A stretch of DNA of 64,000 nucleotides from Pyronema omphalodes (Eukaryota; Ascomycota; Pezizomycetes; Pezizales; Pyronemataceae), in assembly GCA_024516155.1 (NCBI GenBank), contig JAJJXM010000015.1, positions 806,001-870,000 of the forward strand, given 5' to 3'. This document shows, piece by piece, positions 45,584 to 57,404 of the stretch. The notes under the pieces are model-generated. The model saw only the letters and a list, made by a program, of their open reading frames with translations. It was not told where the DNA came from and ran no database searches. The translations under genes and the position numbers were made by a program. The stretch's first letter is position 1; each line of letters opens with the position of its first letter.

Positions 45584-45876
45584 CTTCTTTTTAACTACGT
45601 ATCGCATTCACCCGGTTTGTATGTATGTACGGCATCTCCGTTACTTTCATCTTTGCTCGCTTTGTACCACTTTGCTCGCCGTTGATAACCGCGCTGCTTG
45701 CTGATGGATGCTGGCTGCTGGTTGTTAGGTACCCTCTTCATACATACCATGTCATTTAAAATGCCAAGATGCAAGATAGAGGTACTCGGAGTGCTCCGGT
45801 GATGATCATATCGAAAGGACCGGTGATCATCGTATCTCCTGGTATTTAGCGAAATAAAACAGATGAAACAGAAAAA

Positions 45877-45921
45877 TGATAAAAGAAGAAAGATAAAAGA
45901 AGAAAGATAGATAAAAGATAA
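45877..45921 (+). promoter_or_regulatory. Cluster of five HGATAR motifs upstream of permease
   Basis: TGATAA at 45877, AGATAA at 45891, AGATAG at 45905, AGATAA at 45909 and AGATAA at 45916 lie within 45 bp, about 1.46 kb upstream of the permease start. HGATAR is the binding site of AreA/NIT2-type GATA factors that activate nitrogen-scavenging genes, including amino-acid permeases. The A-rich repeat context means the cluster could also be simple-sequence coincidence. Confidence 0.3.
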
Positions 45922-47377
45922 TAGAGGAGGGGGATCTCGGAGAGAGATACGATGGATGGGATGGAATGGTGTATGGTGGGAGATGTGGTAGTGATTTCTG
46001 GTCTTGATATTGGGTTGTACGGCTGGGTTAGATCGATGGGGGTTGTCTGCTTAGATTTTTTTTGGTTGCGATTTGCTTTGTGTTTAATCAATTGATCGGA
46101 TTTCTTCAGCGCCGTTTACAGACCTGAAGTTGTGGCGATATTCATATCCTTCGCCTCCTTCATATCCTTCGCATCCTTCGCATTATTTTTCACTCTTCAC
46201 TCCTCACTTCCTCACATCCTCACATCGTTCACATCATTTCGGAAAAACCCATTTTATCACCATACTAAACCTCGGCAAGCGCCGCTACGGTTAAACTTTT
46301 AGCTCACAGACTTCGCAAGCTTAACATATCCCCCGCATTTGACCGTGCGCTTTTGTGGCGTTGGACGGTTCAGTAAGGCACCCTAAGCACCCTAAGCACT
46401 CTAAGCATCATCATCGTTGCTTACCCCGCAAATTAACCACGCTTTCTGATATTTATGCCTTCCTTTATCATCCGTTGTGAGGTAATTCGAATATATGTAC
46501 ATGATCGGGGATGGGTTGCACAGACGGATGGGTTGGAGTGTCGCTTGAGAACCTTTGAGATGGTGAAGTGGAACGAGGGATTGGGGCGAAGTCTGGCTGC
46601 TTATGTTCTGCGTATTCACTGTGGATTTCCCGCGTGTTCACTTCCTCCGTATTCTCAGCGTATCCACAGCGTCTTCACTGCGCACGGCGTACCAAAAGGC
46701 ACCGGCTTACGGCCAGGCTCAGCAGCTGATTTTACCCAGGAAGCTACCAATCTACCAGCTAACGCGAGCTAAGCTAAGCGTTTCAGCTTCCCAGCTCTTC
46801 GTACAACCTTATCTTGCAGCCGTCAATCATCACGAAAGCTCATCGCATCCAATCGTAAGCAGCCAGTAACCATCGAACCAGACGAACACTTACAGATTTA
46901 CCCAGCCCCGCTACTCGTGTAGTAACCATTGCCAAAGTCTGTCTGCCTGCCAGGCTGCATTTCATTTTTATTTGCCATCAGATGAAGCAGTTCTTTCTAT
47001 CCGTGACACCACCACCACCGCCGCCAGCATCGCCTTCCTTTAAGCTCTCTTTTCGTCCGTCACGAAATTCCTTTCCGGGAAGGAGGAAGTAAAAGGACGG
47101 TACAGTAGCTTTGTGCGACGAACCCTGGGGGAAGAGAAGTATTTAAACTAGCTTTTCACCGCGTCCTCGTCGGCTCTTGTCTACTTGTCCTTTCTTTCAA
47201 CTCTCCAGAAGCGATCGACTTGCGCTGCTTCTATACGACGCTGGAAGGTTACCATTGTTGCTTCTGGGTACGGAGACTTTGGTTCTTTTCACTCGGAGTA
47301 ACCGCCACAGCTACATCCATCTCCACATCCACATCCGCACGACACAGCGTCAAAATTAACGATCAAAAGACTCGGAA

Positions 47378-49306
47378 ATGAGTCGACGAAATGTTCACGA
47401 GTTCCAGGGGGACGCTCCAATGGCGGGAGGAGACGCAGAGAAGGGAGGAAACTTGAAGCCGGCAGATGAGCAGGAGATTCGGTTGGCGGATGTTCACCAT
47501 GACTTAACCCGAGGATTAAAGGCGAGACATATTACCATGATTGCGATTGGAGGGGCTATTGGTACTGGATTGATTATCGGAACGTGAGTTTTTTATCTTG
47601 TGGAATGCTTGGGGAAGACGACTGACATTTTTCTTTGTTTTACGAAGTGGTTCGGCTCTTGCGCAAGCTGGTCCTGCGGCTGTCTTGATCTCGTATACTA
47701 TCGTTGGTTTTCTGGTTTACCTTGTCATGTGCGCCCTCGGTGAAATGGCGGCTTGGTTACCTCTTGGATCTGGATTCACCGGTTATGCTACACGGTTTTG
47801 TGACCCTGCTTTGGGGTTTGCGATGGGATGGACTTATTGGTTCAAGTTAGTATTTTTTTTGTCCCACCTTGATGATGAAATCCTTGATCATTTTAAGTTT
47901 AAAGCATCGTTTATGCTGATTTGTCAAATTTTACCGGAATTAGATATATTATCGTAACACCGAATCAGCTTACTGCAACTTCCCTGGTTATACAGTATTG
48001 GGTTGATCGGAAACAGGTCAATCCAGGTGTTTGGATCACGATATTTCTCGTGACTATTCTGTTTATTAATTACTTTGGAATTCGGCTATTTGGTGAAATT
48101 GAGTTTTGGTTGTCGAGTTTTAAGGTCATTACGATTGTGGCTCTTATTATCTTGTCGCTGATTCTCGCGCTTGGAGGAGGCCCGGATCATGATCGAAAGG
48201 GATTCAGATACTGGAACAACCCGGGAGCGTTTCGTCCTTATATAGCCAAAGGACCGGAGGGGTATGTCATTGCAGTCACGAAATTATAGCAGTACTAACG
48301 AGTTCATAGTATCTTCCTCGCCATCTGGTCCACTTTCGTAACTGCGACTTTCGCCTACCTCGGAACCGAATTAGTCGGAGTCACCGTTGGAGAAGCCCAG
48401 AACCCCCGTCGTACAATCCCCCGAGCTATTCGTCTGACCTTCTACCGTATCCTCGTCTTTTACATCCTCTCCGTTTTCCTCCTTGGAATGATCGTTCCCT
48501 ACGACTCCAAAGACTTCCCCTACAACTCCACCGACCCCAAAATTAAATCAGCCGTTGGAGCTTCCGCATCTCCCTACGTTGTCGCCCTCAAGCTTTCCGG
48601 AATCGATGGACTCCCCCATGTCTTGAACGCATGTATCTTGGTCTTCGTCTTCTCCGCCTCCAACTCTGATCTTTACATCGCATCTCGAACTTTGTATGGA
48701 TTGGCGTTGGAAGGAAAAGCGCCCAAGTTATTCGCTAGAACCGATCGCCGTGGTGTCCCCATCTACGCCCTCGGAACTTCCGCACTGTTTGCTCTGCTCG
48801 CCTACATGAATGTAGCCGAAGAATCCACCACCGTCTTCAAGTACTTTGTCAACCTGACCACCATCTTCGGAATTCTAACCTGGATTTCAATTCTCGTCAC
48901 TCATATCTTTTTCCTCCGAGCCCGTCGCGCACAGGGCGTAACAAACGACCAAATGGCCTACGTCTCACCCTTCGGCATGGGCGGTTCCATCGGTGCACTA
49001 ATCGGGTGTTGTCTAATCGCAATCTTCAAAAACTTCAACGTCTTCACCTACAGCAAAAGCTACGGAAAATTCGATTACAAAAACTTCATCACTGGGTATA
49101 TTGGTATTCCATTGTATTTGGGATTGATTCTGGGATATAAGATTTGGTATAGACAGCCGGGAATTGCTCCGCATGAGGCGGATTTGTTTGCGGGTAAAGA
49201 GGCGATTGATAGAGAGGAGGAGGAGTTTTTGAGACAGCAGGCGGCTAGGGGACCTGGAACAAAGGCGCAGCAGTTTTATAGGAAGTGGATTTCGTGGTTG
49301 TTTTAA
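47378..49306 (+). CDS. Amino-acid permease, YAT family (Dip5/AgtA-like)
   Basis: Four exons: 47378-47583, 47648-47845, 47944-48261 and 48310-49306. The introns are 64, 98 and 48 nt (GTGAGT, GTTAGT, GTATGT donors; GACTGAC and ACTAAC branches seen). The spliced length is 572 residues, typical of the family, with about 12 membrane helices expected. Signature blocks are IAIGGAIGTGLIIGTG in helix 1, GEMAAWLPLGSGFTGYATRF, GWTYWFKYIIVTPNQLTA, and GVTVGEAQNPRRTIPRAI in the conserved cytoplasmic loop. GGGPDHDRKGFRYW resembles dicarboxylic (Asp/Glu) permeases of the Dip5/AgtA type more than general Gap1 permeases, but substrate cannot be fixed from sequence. It is a plasma-membrane proton symporter by family. 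The start ATG at 47378 opens a polar N-tail of the usual length. A GATA-motif cluster far upstream suggests nitrogen control. Confidence 0.93.
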
Positions 49307-50245
49307 GGGGCTGGGCAAGGCGGTGTGTTGGAAGGGTTGATGGGACTTCGGGTTATGAGTAATGATGCAGAAGTGGTGATAGGTAATGGCAATGTGAAAT
49401 GAAATTATAACATGCTCAAATGATGAAATTAAGAAATGATGATACCAATCCGTGAGAAACGGCGGTGAAACATGGAGATCATGCATCGAGGCGAGTGATG
49501 GCGGGTGTTAGACGAGCATAGAAGGTTGATCAACCGGAAGAATATCTCGACCGCCTGTGGGAAGGGTTGTGGGGAGTGTTGTGGCTGTGTATCTTTCTGG
49601 ATCTATATGTTTCGGTATTTTTGTCTTTTGGTATCTTCCTGGATTTTTACATGGCTTGATATATAGAGATTTGTATCGTGCTGTAGCCAGGGCGGTATAT
49701 CTCGATACATATCGCTACGTCTCAGTACATGTCGCTACATGTCGATACATCTCGCTACATACCAAATCACACCCGCAGCCCGCCGCGCAATCCGCCCCAA
49801 GCACCGGTAATCGACCCTACAATCCGCCAATATGAAAACCAAGCCCCTCCCACAATCCCCCACCCATCCCCTATAATCGCAACCAAATCTCTCAGCCGCA
49901 GCATCCTTCTGAAGCGTCCCTGTATTTTGTATCCATTTTCGTCGCGCATACATATAAAAAAAAAGACCAGGAACAGAAAACAGAAAATAGAAAACAGAAA
50001 ACAGAAAACAGAAAACAGAAAAGAATAATGAAGCAGAAATATAGTAACAAGCGGAAATATAGTAACAAGCAGAAATATAATAAAAATATAGTAACGACTG
50101 AAAAGTAGTTCTTATACAGGATAAGTGGAACGTTGTACTGGCGTGTAGGATGGCTATGGCTTACTGGTTGGTAGAGGGTTTATACGGCTCTGTGTTTTTT
50201 TGTCTGTGAGAGATGGCGGTGGAATGTGATGATGATATTTTGGAG

Positions 50246-50335
50246 GCGCGGGATGGATGGGGATGGATGGGGATGGTGGGGATGGATGGGGATGGATGGG
50301 GATGGATGGGGATGGATGGTGATGGATGGAGATAG
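50246..50335 (+). repeat. (GGGGATGGAT)n minisatellite
   Basis: About nine units of a GGGGATGGAT-type repeat with one shortened unit. Similar in motif to the array at 44174-44272 on the other side of the permease gene. Confidence 0.85.
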
Positions 50336-51293
50336 AAGTACATACATATCAACCGGGATTTGATTTGATTTGATATGATTTTCTTGAACGTTCCCAACCT
50401 TAAGGTTATGACGTATGCCACCGTCTAATTACATTTCGAGGCTCCAGCTGTTACCTTGTCGTCCCGGTGGGATCCGCCCCAGAGCGTACTTCATTTCCTG
50501 GGCCTGTTGCCACCTCTCTTCCTCCTGCTGGTTTTCATTCACATCGTTACATTTTGGAAACCTGTTTGCTCTTTTACCTCCCGGCACTCTCAACTCGACA
50601 CTCAAACTTCGTTATTCGTACCCTGCCTCTGCTCTCTTCTGTTCTCCTCTGTCCTCCTATGCTCTCCGCAACTCTCCTTAACTCTCCTCGCCTCTTTCCT
50701 TCAGTCCTCTTTGCTCCACGCCTCTCTTCTCCTCTCTTCCCTGCTCCATTACACTGGTCTTCGCTCCTCATCTCTGCTCTTTGGTACCTCTTCACTCTGG
50801 CTCTCTCCTTTACAGTGATGGATGGGGACAGAAGTACACATCAGCCCGGAGACATCACGACTGCCGGGTGGAGATCGACACCGATACCCGGAAGAAGAGT
50901 TTCAGTCGGAACTATGGCTAATTCAGTATTATTTGAGGATGAAATTATGGTAGCTTATGTAGCTGCAGAAAAATGGGGAGGGTTGTGGAAGGCGGTGTGG
51001 GGAGCGGTGTGGCTGTGTATCTGCCTGGATTTAGAGGTAGAAATATAGCGGTGTGTATAGCTTGTGTTATATTTCCGGATTTTTGATCTGGAAACCGGGG
51101 GTCCTAGGGTAAACGGACGGCTGGGTAACTCTCGAATTCCCGAAAGAAAAGAGATAAGCAATATTTCCAAGAGGGGGAATCATTACTTCTCAAGGGGATT
51201 CTCCTAACGGAAAGTAGAGATGATGACAGTTATAAGTTGAAACTCTCCTGCGTATTTCAGTGGGTGTTTCAAGAGTATCAGTTTGGTTTGGTG

Positions 51294-51366
51294 TGTCACG
51301 AACCGCTAGGGATATGCTTCTGAGAGGAATGGTAACCACAGCGGGCTGTGGTTCGTAGGCGTGACA
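51294..51366. repeat. Small inverted-repeat element with perfect inner hairpin
   Basis: The segment begins TGTCACG and ends CGTGACA. It has further imperfect complementarity (GAACC near the start, GGTTC near the end) and encloses a perfect 20-bp hairpin at 51334-51353 (AACCACAGC and its complement around GG). It could be an LTR end fragment (TGTCAC...GTGACA is common in fungal gypsy LTRs) or a tiny foldback repeat. Confidence 0.35.
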
Positions 51367-51793
51367 TTGGGGATGGCTTATGTCACGGTTAGGGTTTAGG
51401 CGAGAGGGAGGAGTTAGGGTTTAGGCGAGGGAAGAGGGGGTAAGGTAGGGATGGAACGAGGAGGGTTTCCTCTATGTTTGGACTAAGGCTTTGTATTATG
51501 TTTGGGTTATGTTTGAATTATGTTTTGCTTATGTTTTGTTTGCGATTTCTATATGTTTCTTATCTGTTTTAGGTAGGTTTGGAGGTCACGATGGGACGAA
51601 GGGTGTCTCATGATGGATTGAATATCTGCGGGACAGATCAGTTGGGGAATCACATGAGCACAGGAACGAAGGCATAGGAAGGGACATTTGTATTTCATTA
51701 GTTTACTACGCAATCAATTATCCATCTACACAATCCTATCTACACGCTGAAGTCTCATCATCCAACCCATGAACACCAACCCAGGCCATTCCC

Positions 51794-51844
51794 ATCTACT
51801 TACCCATCCCATCTACTTACCCATCCCATCTACTTACCCATCCC
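51794..51844 (+). repeat. 17-bp tandem repeat, three copies
   Basis: ATCTACTTACCCATCCC is repeated three times without change. Confidence 0.9.
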
Positions 51845-52206
51845 GGATACTCACCCATTCCCCAACGAAGACCCATCCCCGACGTTCATACCAAAGGCAA
51901 CGCTGCAGGGACATCCCGTGTGGAGGTAAGTACTGCCTGAGCCCGTGACCAACTTACCAAGAAGTCCAGAGCCGAACCCGATTGCATAGCAGTCCGACCG
52001 TTGTATCGCCTGTCGTCTGGGTGTAGCTGGATTCTGACATCTGATTGCGTCATTCAAATGACACCCGATACAACTAAAGGAAGCACGAAGGGCTTCAAAC
52101 CGTAACCAAGATAACAAATAAGAAACAACCAGTACCGTGGATCCGTTCCGATTGCAGGAGCTGAGCCAGGTCATCGAAAGGGAAGCAACCGGTCCAGCGA
52201 GCCCAC

Positions 52207-53593
52207 TGTGAACCTGGGCACAGTCCTAACTATGCCGAGGCTTTCCCGGTTGTATCTCAAGTAGTCTGTTCTGGTGTAGGCAGACGCTTCGTTCTCCAGA
52301 ACTAAAAGAACCTATTCCAAAGATAAGCCAGGAAGAGAATTAACCTGATCACAGGCCGAATAAACTTAATGGTCTTCTTTAGAGGTATTCGTTGGTGTAG
52401 ATAGTGTATCGTAGCGTATAGGATCAATGGATGATGATGGAGGAGACAGAGGGAAGACATAGGGTCTTTTATAGACTTTCGTCTACAAGTTCGCCCAGCC
52501 GTCCATGGGGAACCAACTGCCAAACTGAGCGTAGGAGATAAGACATGGGTCAAAGCTGTGACGCATCTGCTGAGGCTTGCATCATGCTAAGCACGCAATT
52601 AAATTAATTGCTCACTTGCTTAATGCTCGCCCTGGTCAGATTAATCCTTGAAATAGCTCACCGTACTACCACACCTTCCAATGAGGTGCTGGGGTTATGA
52701 GTCACACCGGAGGGCAACTGCGTCTGACTGCATCATGCATGAACTCTTGTGATAATGACGCATGAGTCATTTATCGTATGAGTCGCGCCATCATAGATCT
52801 CCCTAGAGAATCTCGATTGCAAGTAGAGGTCACTGTCATCATAAGGCATACCATGCCCTACCGGAGCGCACTGCCCCGTCACATTCCTGTGTGATGTCAT
52901 ATGTGCCCCACCTGCGCGCACTTGGGCGCAGCCACACCCTGGTGTGGATGCAAACGCCGTCTTGTTCCAAGTTGGCAGCTCTAGGCCCAAGGACGCGTCA
53001 TATCAGTTCCATCAAACAGGTTTCCTGAGTGGAGTCCCCTGCTGGACGTCGTCCCATGCTAATGCACTGTTGACCCTTGTCCCGCATTCCACTCCTGTTT
53101 GCTGACTAGACTCTGCCTTATCTTCTTCGCCCGACTGTTCACCCAACTCGTAACACCGGATGACACCCTTGCGCCGCATCTGCATCTTCTTGGAATCTCC
53201 TGTTCCTATGCAGCCCCTATCGCAGCCGTGTATTGCCGAATACTCCTCAGGTATAAGGAGGTGACCTTTCGTCGTCTTCTTCGTTCTCCATCAGCGTCGT
53301 TCGTAGTTGTCTCAAGGGTAAGTCGACACCCTTGAGGTAAGTGTTCCTTTCCCCTTCTCCGTGCTGAGTCCTCCCAAACTGACAGTGAATAATAGTTTCG
53401 ACGCCTCGGGCCGGGATCCTCGTGAGGTCCTATCGGAAAGTCACGAATCACGTGACGTGGCTAGCCGGAGCTCCTCTGGGGGTTCCGGCCCGGGATACTA
53501 ACTTCATTATTCATTCTCCTGTCGAGTTTGCCATATTCTCCATAGCGTTATATATGATACCAATTCTATCTTCACACATTATAGGGTGTGACA
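52207..53593 (-). repeat. 3' LTR (1387 bp)
   Basis: Direct repeat of 59728-61139. The boundary is set by loss of similarity on both sides: it starts TGTGAACC and ends GTGTGACA on the plus strand. About the first 190 bp (the U5-side end) are strongly diverged from the other LTR, while the remaining 1.2 kb differ at only about 15 positions. Confidence 0.9.
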
Positions 53594-53605
53594 CCACCTC
53601 CCCCC
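53594..53605 (-). other. Polypurine tract
   Basis: On the minus strand GGGGGGAGGTGG lies immediately before the 3' LTR, the position of the plus-strand primer in Ty3/gypsy elements. Confidence 0.75.
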
Positions 53606-53763
53606 TGTTCAAGCTTCGTCCCGAAGCTCGTAGTTCATCATTCTGTGATCGCACCTCGCCGCAGCCAAGTGATTAAGTGATCAATTATAGATGTAGTCCT
53701 CCAGCCCCTACATCCTACTACCAACTCAACTTAATGAAAACCACATGGGAAAAAACATTAAGC

Positions 53764-56700
53764 TTAGTCTTTGAGTCGGTAGTCCCTCGGAGAATCAGGG
53801 TGCTTGAGATGGAATTCTCTTAGCTTCCCCTGACCTCCTACTGAAAAGTTGTCGAAGGGTTCTGCCGTCCAATCTTTCTTGTTAGGCCACCCAAGCCATT
53901 TGACGAGGTAGAGTACTCTGTTTCCTGATTTATAACTGCTCATGATTTCATCTATGTCGTACTCCTCGCTTCCCTCAACATCATCTGCTTCCCTAAGGAT
54001 TTTATTTGGATCTGGTGGAGCTCTTGTACCGGTGTGGAAAGGCTCGAGTAGGGAAATATGAAAGACATTATGAATCTTCCATTTGCGTGGTAAAGTGAGA
54101 CGAATTGCTGTTGGGGATATGACTTTTTCGACTTGAAATGGACCATGTAATTTATGATCCAATTTGTGTGATGGTCGTCGTGTTTTAATATGTCGTCCAT
54201 CAAGCATAACCAAGTCTCCAACTTGGTAAGTAGGGGCCTCCTTTCGTTGTAGGTCTGCATACTTCTTCATTCTTTCTTGTGCTTTCTGTAAGGATATCTT
54301 TGCTCCTTCGTGCACAGTATGCATCCAGTGGGCGTATGCTTTGCTGGCAGGGTTTCGCACAGCAGTTGCAGTTGGGTTGCTGGCAATGGGGTTGTAACCG
54401 TAATTCGCATAGAAGGGTGAAAGTCCTGTAGCAGTGGTCACTGACTTTTTGTAGGCAAACTCTGCCATTGGTAACAGGTCAACCCAATCGTCCATCTCAT
54501 GATTGACAAAAGAGCGGAGGTAAGCTTCGATTGTCTGGTTAAGTCGTTCCGTCTGTCCGTCAGTTTGAGGGTGGAACGCTGTGGACATTCTAGGCTTGAT
54601 GGCTAGTGTCCCAAGAAATGCTTTCCAGGTCGTACTTGTGAACCTGGAGTCCCTATCCGAAATGATGTCTGTAGGCAGCCCATGTAATTTCCAAATTTCC
54701 TTAGCAAAGATTCTGACAAGGTCTGCAGTTGTCTTGCCGTCTTTTTGCAATGGTATGAAGTGGGCCATTTTTGGGAATCGATCAACTACTACCCAGAGTT
54801 GATCACATCCATTTGATTCCGGTAGGTCCGTAATGAAGTCCATGGCGATTGATTGCCATGGGGCATAAGGTAATTCCCAAGGTTGAAGTAATCCATACTT
54901 CAGGTGCCGTGCCTTTTTGTCCTTTTGACATTCCATACAACTCTTAACATAGTTTATTATTCCTTCTTCCATCTTCGGCCACCAGAAGTTCCTTCGAATT
55001 AGTTCAATAGTTTTATCTTGTCCGAAGTGACCTGCAATTTTAGAGTCATGTTCGGATTCAAGAACTGTATTTACCAAATCCTTTGGTACCCATAGTTTTT
55101 CTTTTCGATAGAGAATGCCATCTTCTATCGTCAGTGGTTCTTTGATTTTCTTTGTTGCCTCCACGTAAATCTGATCCAATTTTCCAGCTTCCTTGACCAT
55201 CTTCAAAAATTCTGCAGACCATTTAACCAAGGGAATAGAGGAAAGACGTGCTGAAGAAATGATAAAAGATGTTCCTTCTCCAGCAGTGCTGATTGACGAA
55301 ATCGATGCAAAATGACTTTGATGCAGGATCGTCGTAATCGGCTGATCTTCACCTCCCCCCTTTTCAGGGCGGAACTCCGGACGCCTAGATAAAGCATCAG
55401 GTTTCCCATTCTTTACCCCAGGTCTGTAGTAAATTTTGAAGTCAACGCCAGCAAGCTCTTGAGCCCATCTAGCTTGACGTCGATTGAGTACTTTTGTTGT
55501 AGTGAAGTACTCCAGGTTTTGGTGGTCGCTGTAAACTTCCACAGTAAACATTGCTCCTTCAAGATATCTTCTCCATACTTTGAATGCGTCCACAATGGCT
55601 AATAGCTCCTTGTCGTGAATCTCATAATTTATCTCAGCAGGAGTCAATTTTCTTGAATGGAAAGCAATTGGATGAAACTTCCCATCATCCCCTTTCTAGG
55701 ATAGAACTGCGCCTAAAGCAAAATCAGAAGCATCAGTTTCAACAATACAGACCTTTCTTGGATCAAAATGATGCAAGATTGGTGCTGTAGTGAATCGTCT
55801 CTTTAGCTCATCAAATGCTAGTTCCATCGCAACAGTCCATTCCCATTTCTTTGGATCGCCTTTCGTGGATTCTGTAAGAGGACGACATATTCTTGAGAAG
55901 CCCTTAATGAATCTCCGATAGAAGTTAGCGAATCCAAGAAAGCCTTGTACTTCCTTCAAGGACTTTGGGGCTTCCCATATAAGGACAGTTTCCACCTTGT
56001 CCTTAGCCATTTCAATCCCATTTTCACTTATGATATATCCCAGAAATTCAACTTTCCTTTGTCCCCAGACACATTTTTCCGGTGATATAACCAAACCGTT
56101 TTCTTCCAACCTTTTTAATACTTCTTTAACCAACTCATCATGCTTTTCTTCCGTCTCCGCATAGATGAGTACATCATCAATATATGCAATAACTCCTTGG
56201 TCCAACATATCTCTAAAGATATGATTCATCATATCTTGGAATGTGGCCGGAGCATTGCTCAACCCGAAAGGCATAACCAAAAATTCATATAGTCCATATC
56301 GGCACCTAAAAGCCGTTTTCCATTCATCTCCTTCCTTTATTCTTATTAGATGATATCCATTCTTCAGATCCATCTTCGTAAATATTTTAGCTCCTCTAAC
56401 TCTGTCTTGTAATTCTGACATGAGTGGGAGCGGGTATCGGTTGGCAATTGTTATTTTGTTTATGCCCCGATAGTCAACACATAACCTGAGACCTCTGCCA
56501 TGGGCCTTTGGGACGAAGAGAATAGGAGCTGCTGCTGGTGACTTGGAGGGTCTGATTTTTCCAGTACGCAGCATATCTTTCAACCATTCTCTGAGTGTCT
56601 CAAGCTCAACTTCGTTAAGAGCGTAGACAGGTCCCCAAGGAGGAGTCTCTCCTTCTTTCAGGTCAATTGCATGGTCATTGGGTTTGTGTTCAGGAAGCCT

Positions 56701-57372
56701 ATCTGCTGCTTCCTTTGTCATGATATTAATCCAACCACGAAATTTCTCAGGGACTTGTTGAAGTGCCTCTGATAGTTCTTCTGTGGTGGATACTGATGAG
56801 ATATGGCCTAAAACTAAGGCTTCTGGATGGTCGAGTACATGTCTGTCGACCCAGAGGGAGAAGGCACTGGCTTGCGCCTTAGTGCACTTCTCTTTGCAAC
56901 TTGTGGAAGTGAATGAGATCTGGTTCTGATCTCCCCAGAGGTTGCAAGGTTGATGTTGAGCCATCCACCAATATGGAAGGATAGCATCGCAGTCGCTATC
57001 TAGTGGAGCGACTTCAAATGACTCGGCAGCAAAGTGATTTTTATGCTGCAACATGAATGGAACCGTGAAGAATACTCCTGCTCCAGCAACTATTTCATTG
57101 TTAAAGTTGCGAATCTGGAGGGGGGTGTCTCTTTTGACGGTTGGAATCTTGAATTTGTGGACAAAGGCTTTGTCCAGGAGAGCAGCAGTAGAGCCTGTGT
57201 CTAAGAGGACTCTAACTGTGCGTTGTTGATTCTTGGACCAATTGAGAACCATATTGATTATTGGTCTCGGTCCATGGTGAGGAGGAGTTGGAGCTGATTC
57301 CCTGGTTCCTGGAATAGCATCTCCATTATCTGATCGTCGACTCTTAGTCCTGGTCGACTCAAGGCTGTCCAT
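53764..57372 (-). pseudogene. Pol polyprotein (PR-RT-RNaseH-IN-chromodomain), one stop
   Basis: A frame of about 1200 codons interrupted once by TAG at 55696-55698, inside RNase H. In order, the visible parts are: protease (LLDTGSTAALLD), reverse transcriptase with AYIDDVLIYAE as its catalytic box, and RNase H (ETDASDFALGAVLS before the stop, then EIHDKELLAIV and SDHQNLEYF). Integrase follows, with an HHCC motif (GHFGQDKT then CMECQ) and a D,D,E core (MDFITDLP; ISDRDSRF; HPQTDGQTERLNQ), then a GPF module (KLHGPFQVEKV). It ends with a chromodomain (VLYLVKWLGWPNKKDW) expected to steer integration to modified chromatin. The pol frame is -1 relative to gag and is open upstream across the last 25 or more codons of gag, as expected for -1 frameshift expression. 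The TAG replaces what is usually a Gln codon, a C-to-T change in CpA context. Confidence 0.93.
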
Positions 57373-57404
57373 TATTTTTCTTTTTGTTCCTGCGCATTTC
57401 CCAA

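Larger units (their letters stand above)
43462..47377. other. 3.9-kb intergenic region rich in simple repeats
   Basis: No gene seen. It contains G-runs, GGGGAT and GGCTGGTT minisatellites, a foldback element, CATACAGA and AGCAT repeats and a GATA-motif cluster (listed separately). The last few hundred bases are the permease promoter and leader; TATTTAA near 47141 is a possible TATA-like element about 235 bp before the start codon. The unusually long, repeat-rich upstream region is the main oddity. Confidence 0.45.
49307..52206. other. 2.9-kb intergenic region, simple sequence
   Basis: No gene supported. It contains A-rich CAGAAAA repeats (about 49970-50030), GATAT/ATAGTAAC repeats (50035-50110), a GGGGATGGAT array (50246-50335), a long CT-rich tract (50515-50815) that opens several meaningless frames, a small hairpin (51294-51366) and a 17-bp tandem repeat (51794-51844). 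The part next to the LTR (51850-52206) should hold the rest of the older retroelement if the younger one had simply inserted into it; I find no integrase sequence there. Confidence 0.45.

Noticed and set aside
50467..51048. 193-codon plus-strand frame
   Set aside because: Runs through a CT-rich tract that is open in several frames and encodes Leu/Ser/Pro low complexity. No homology signal.
51382..51435. TTAGGGTTTAGG repeats suggesting an interstitial telomere
   Set aside because: The unit is TTAGGGTTTAGGCGAGGG-like, occurs twice, and is not a TTAGGG array.
52302..53676. Conserved small frames present twice (also at 59887-61228)
   Set aside because: They are the two LTR copies. Duplication explains their conservation and there is no coding evidence.
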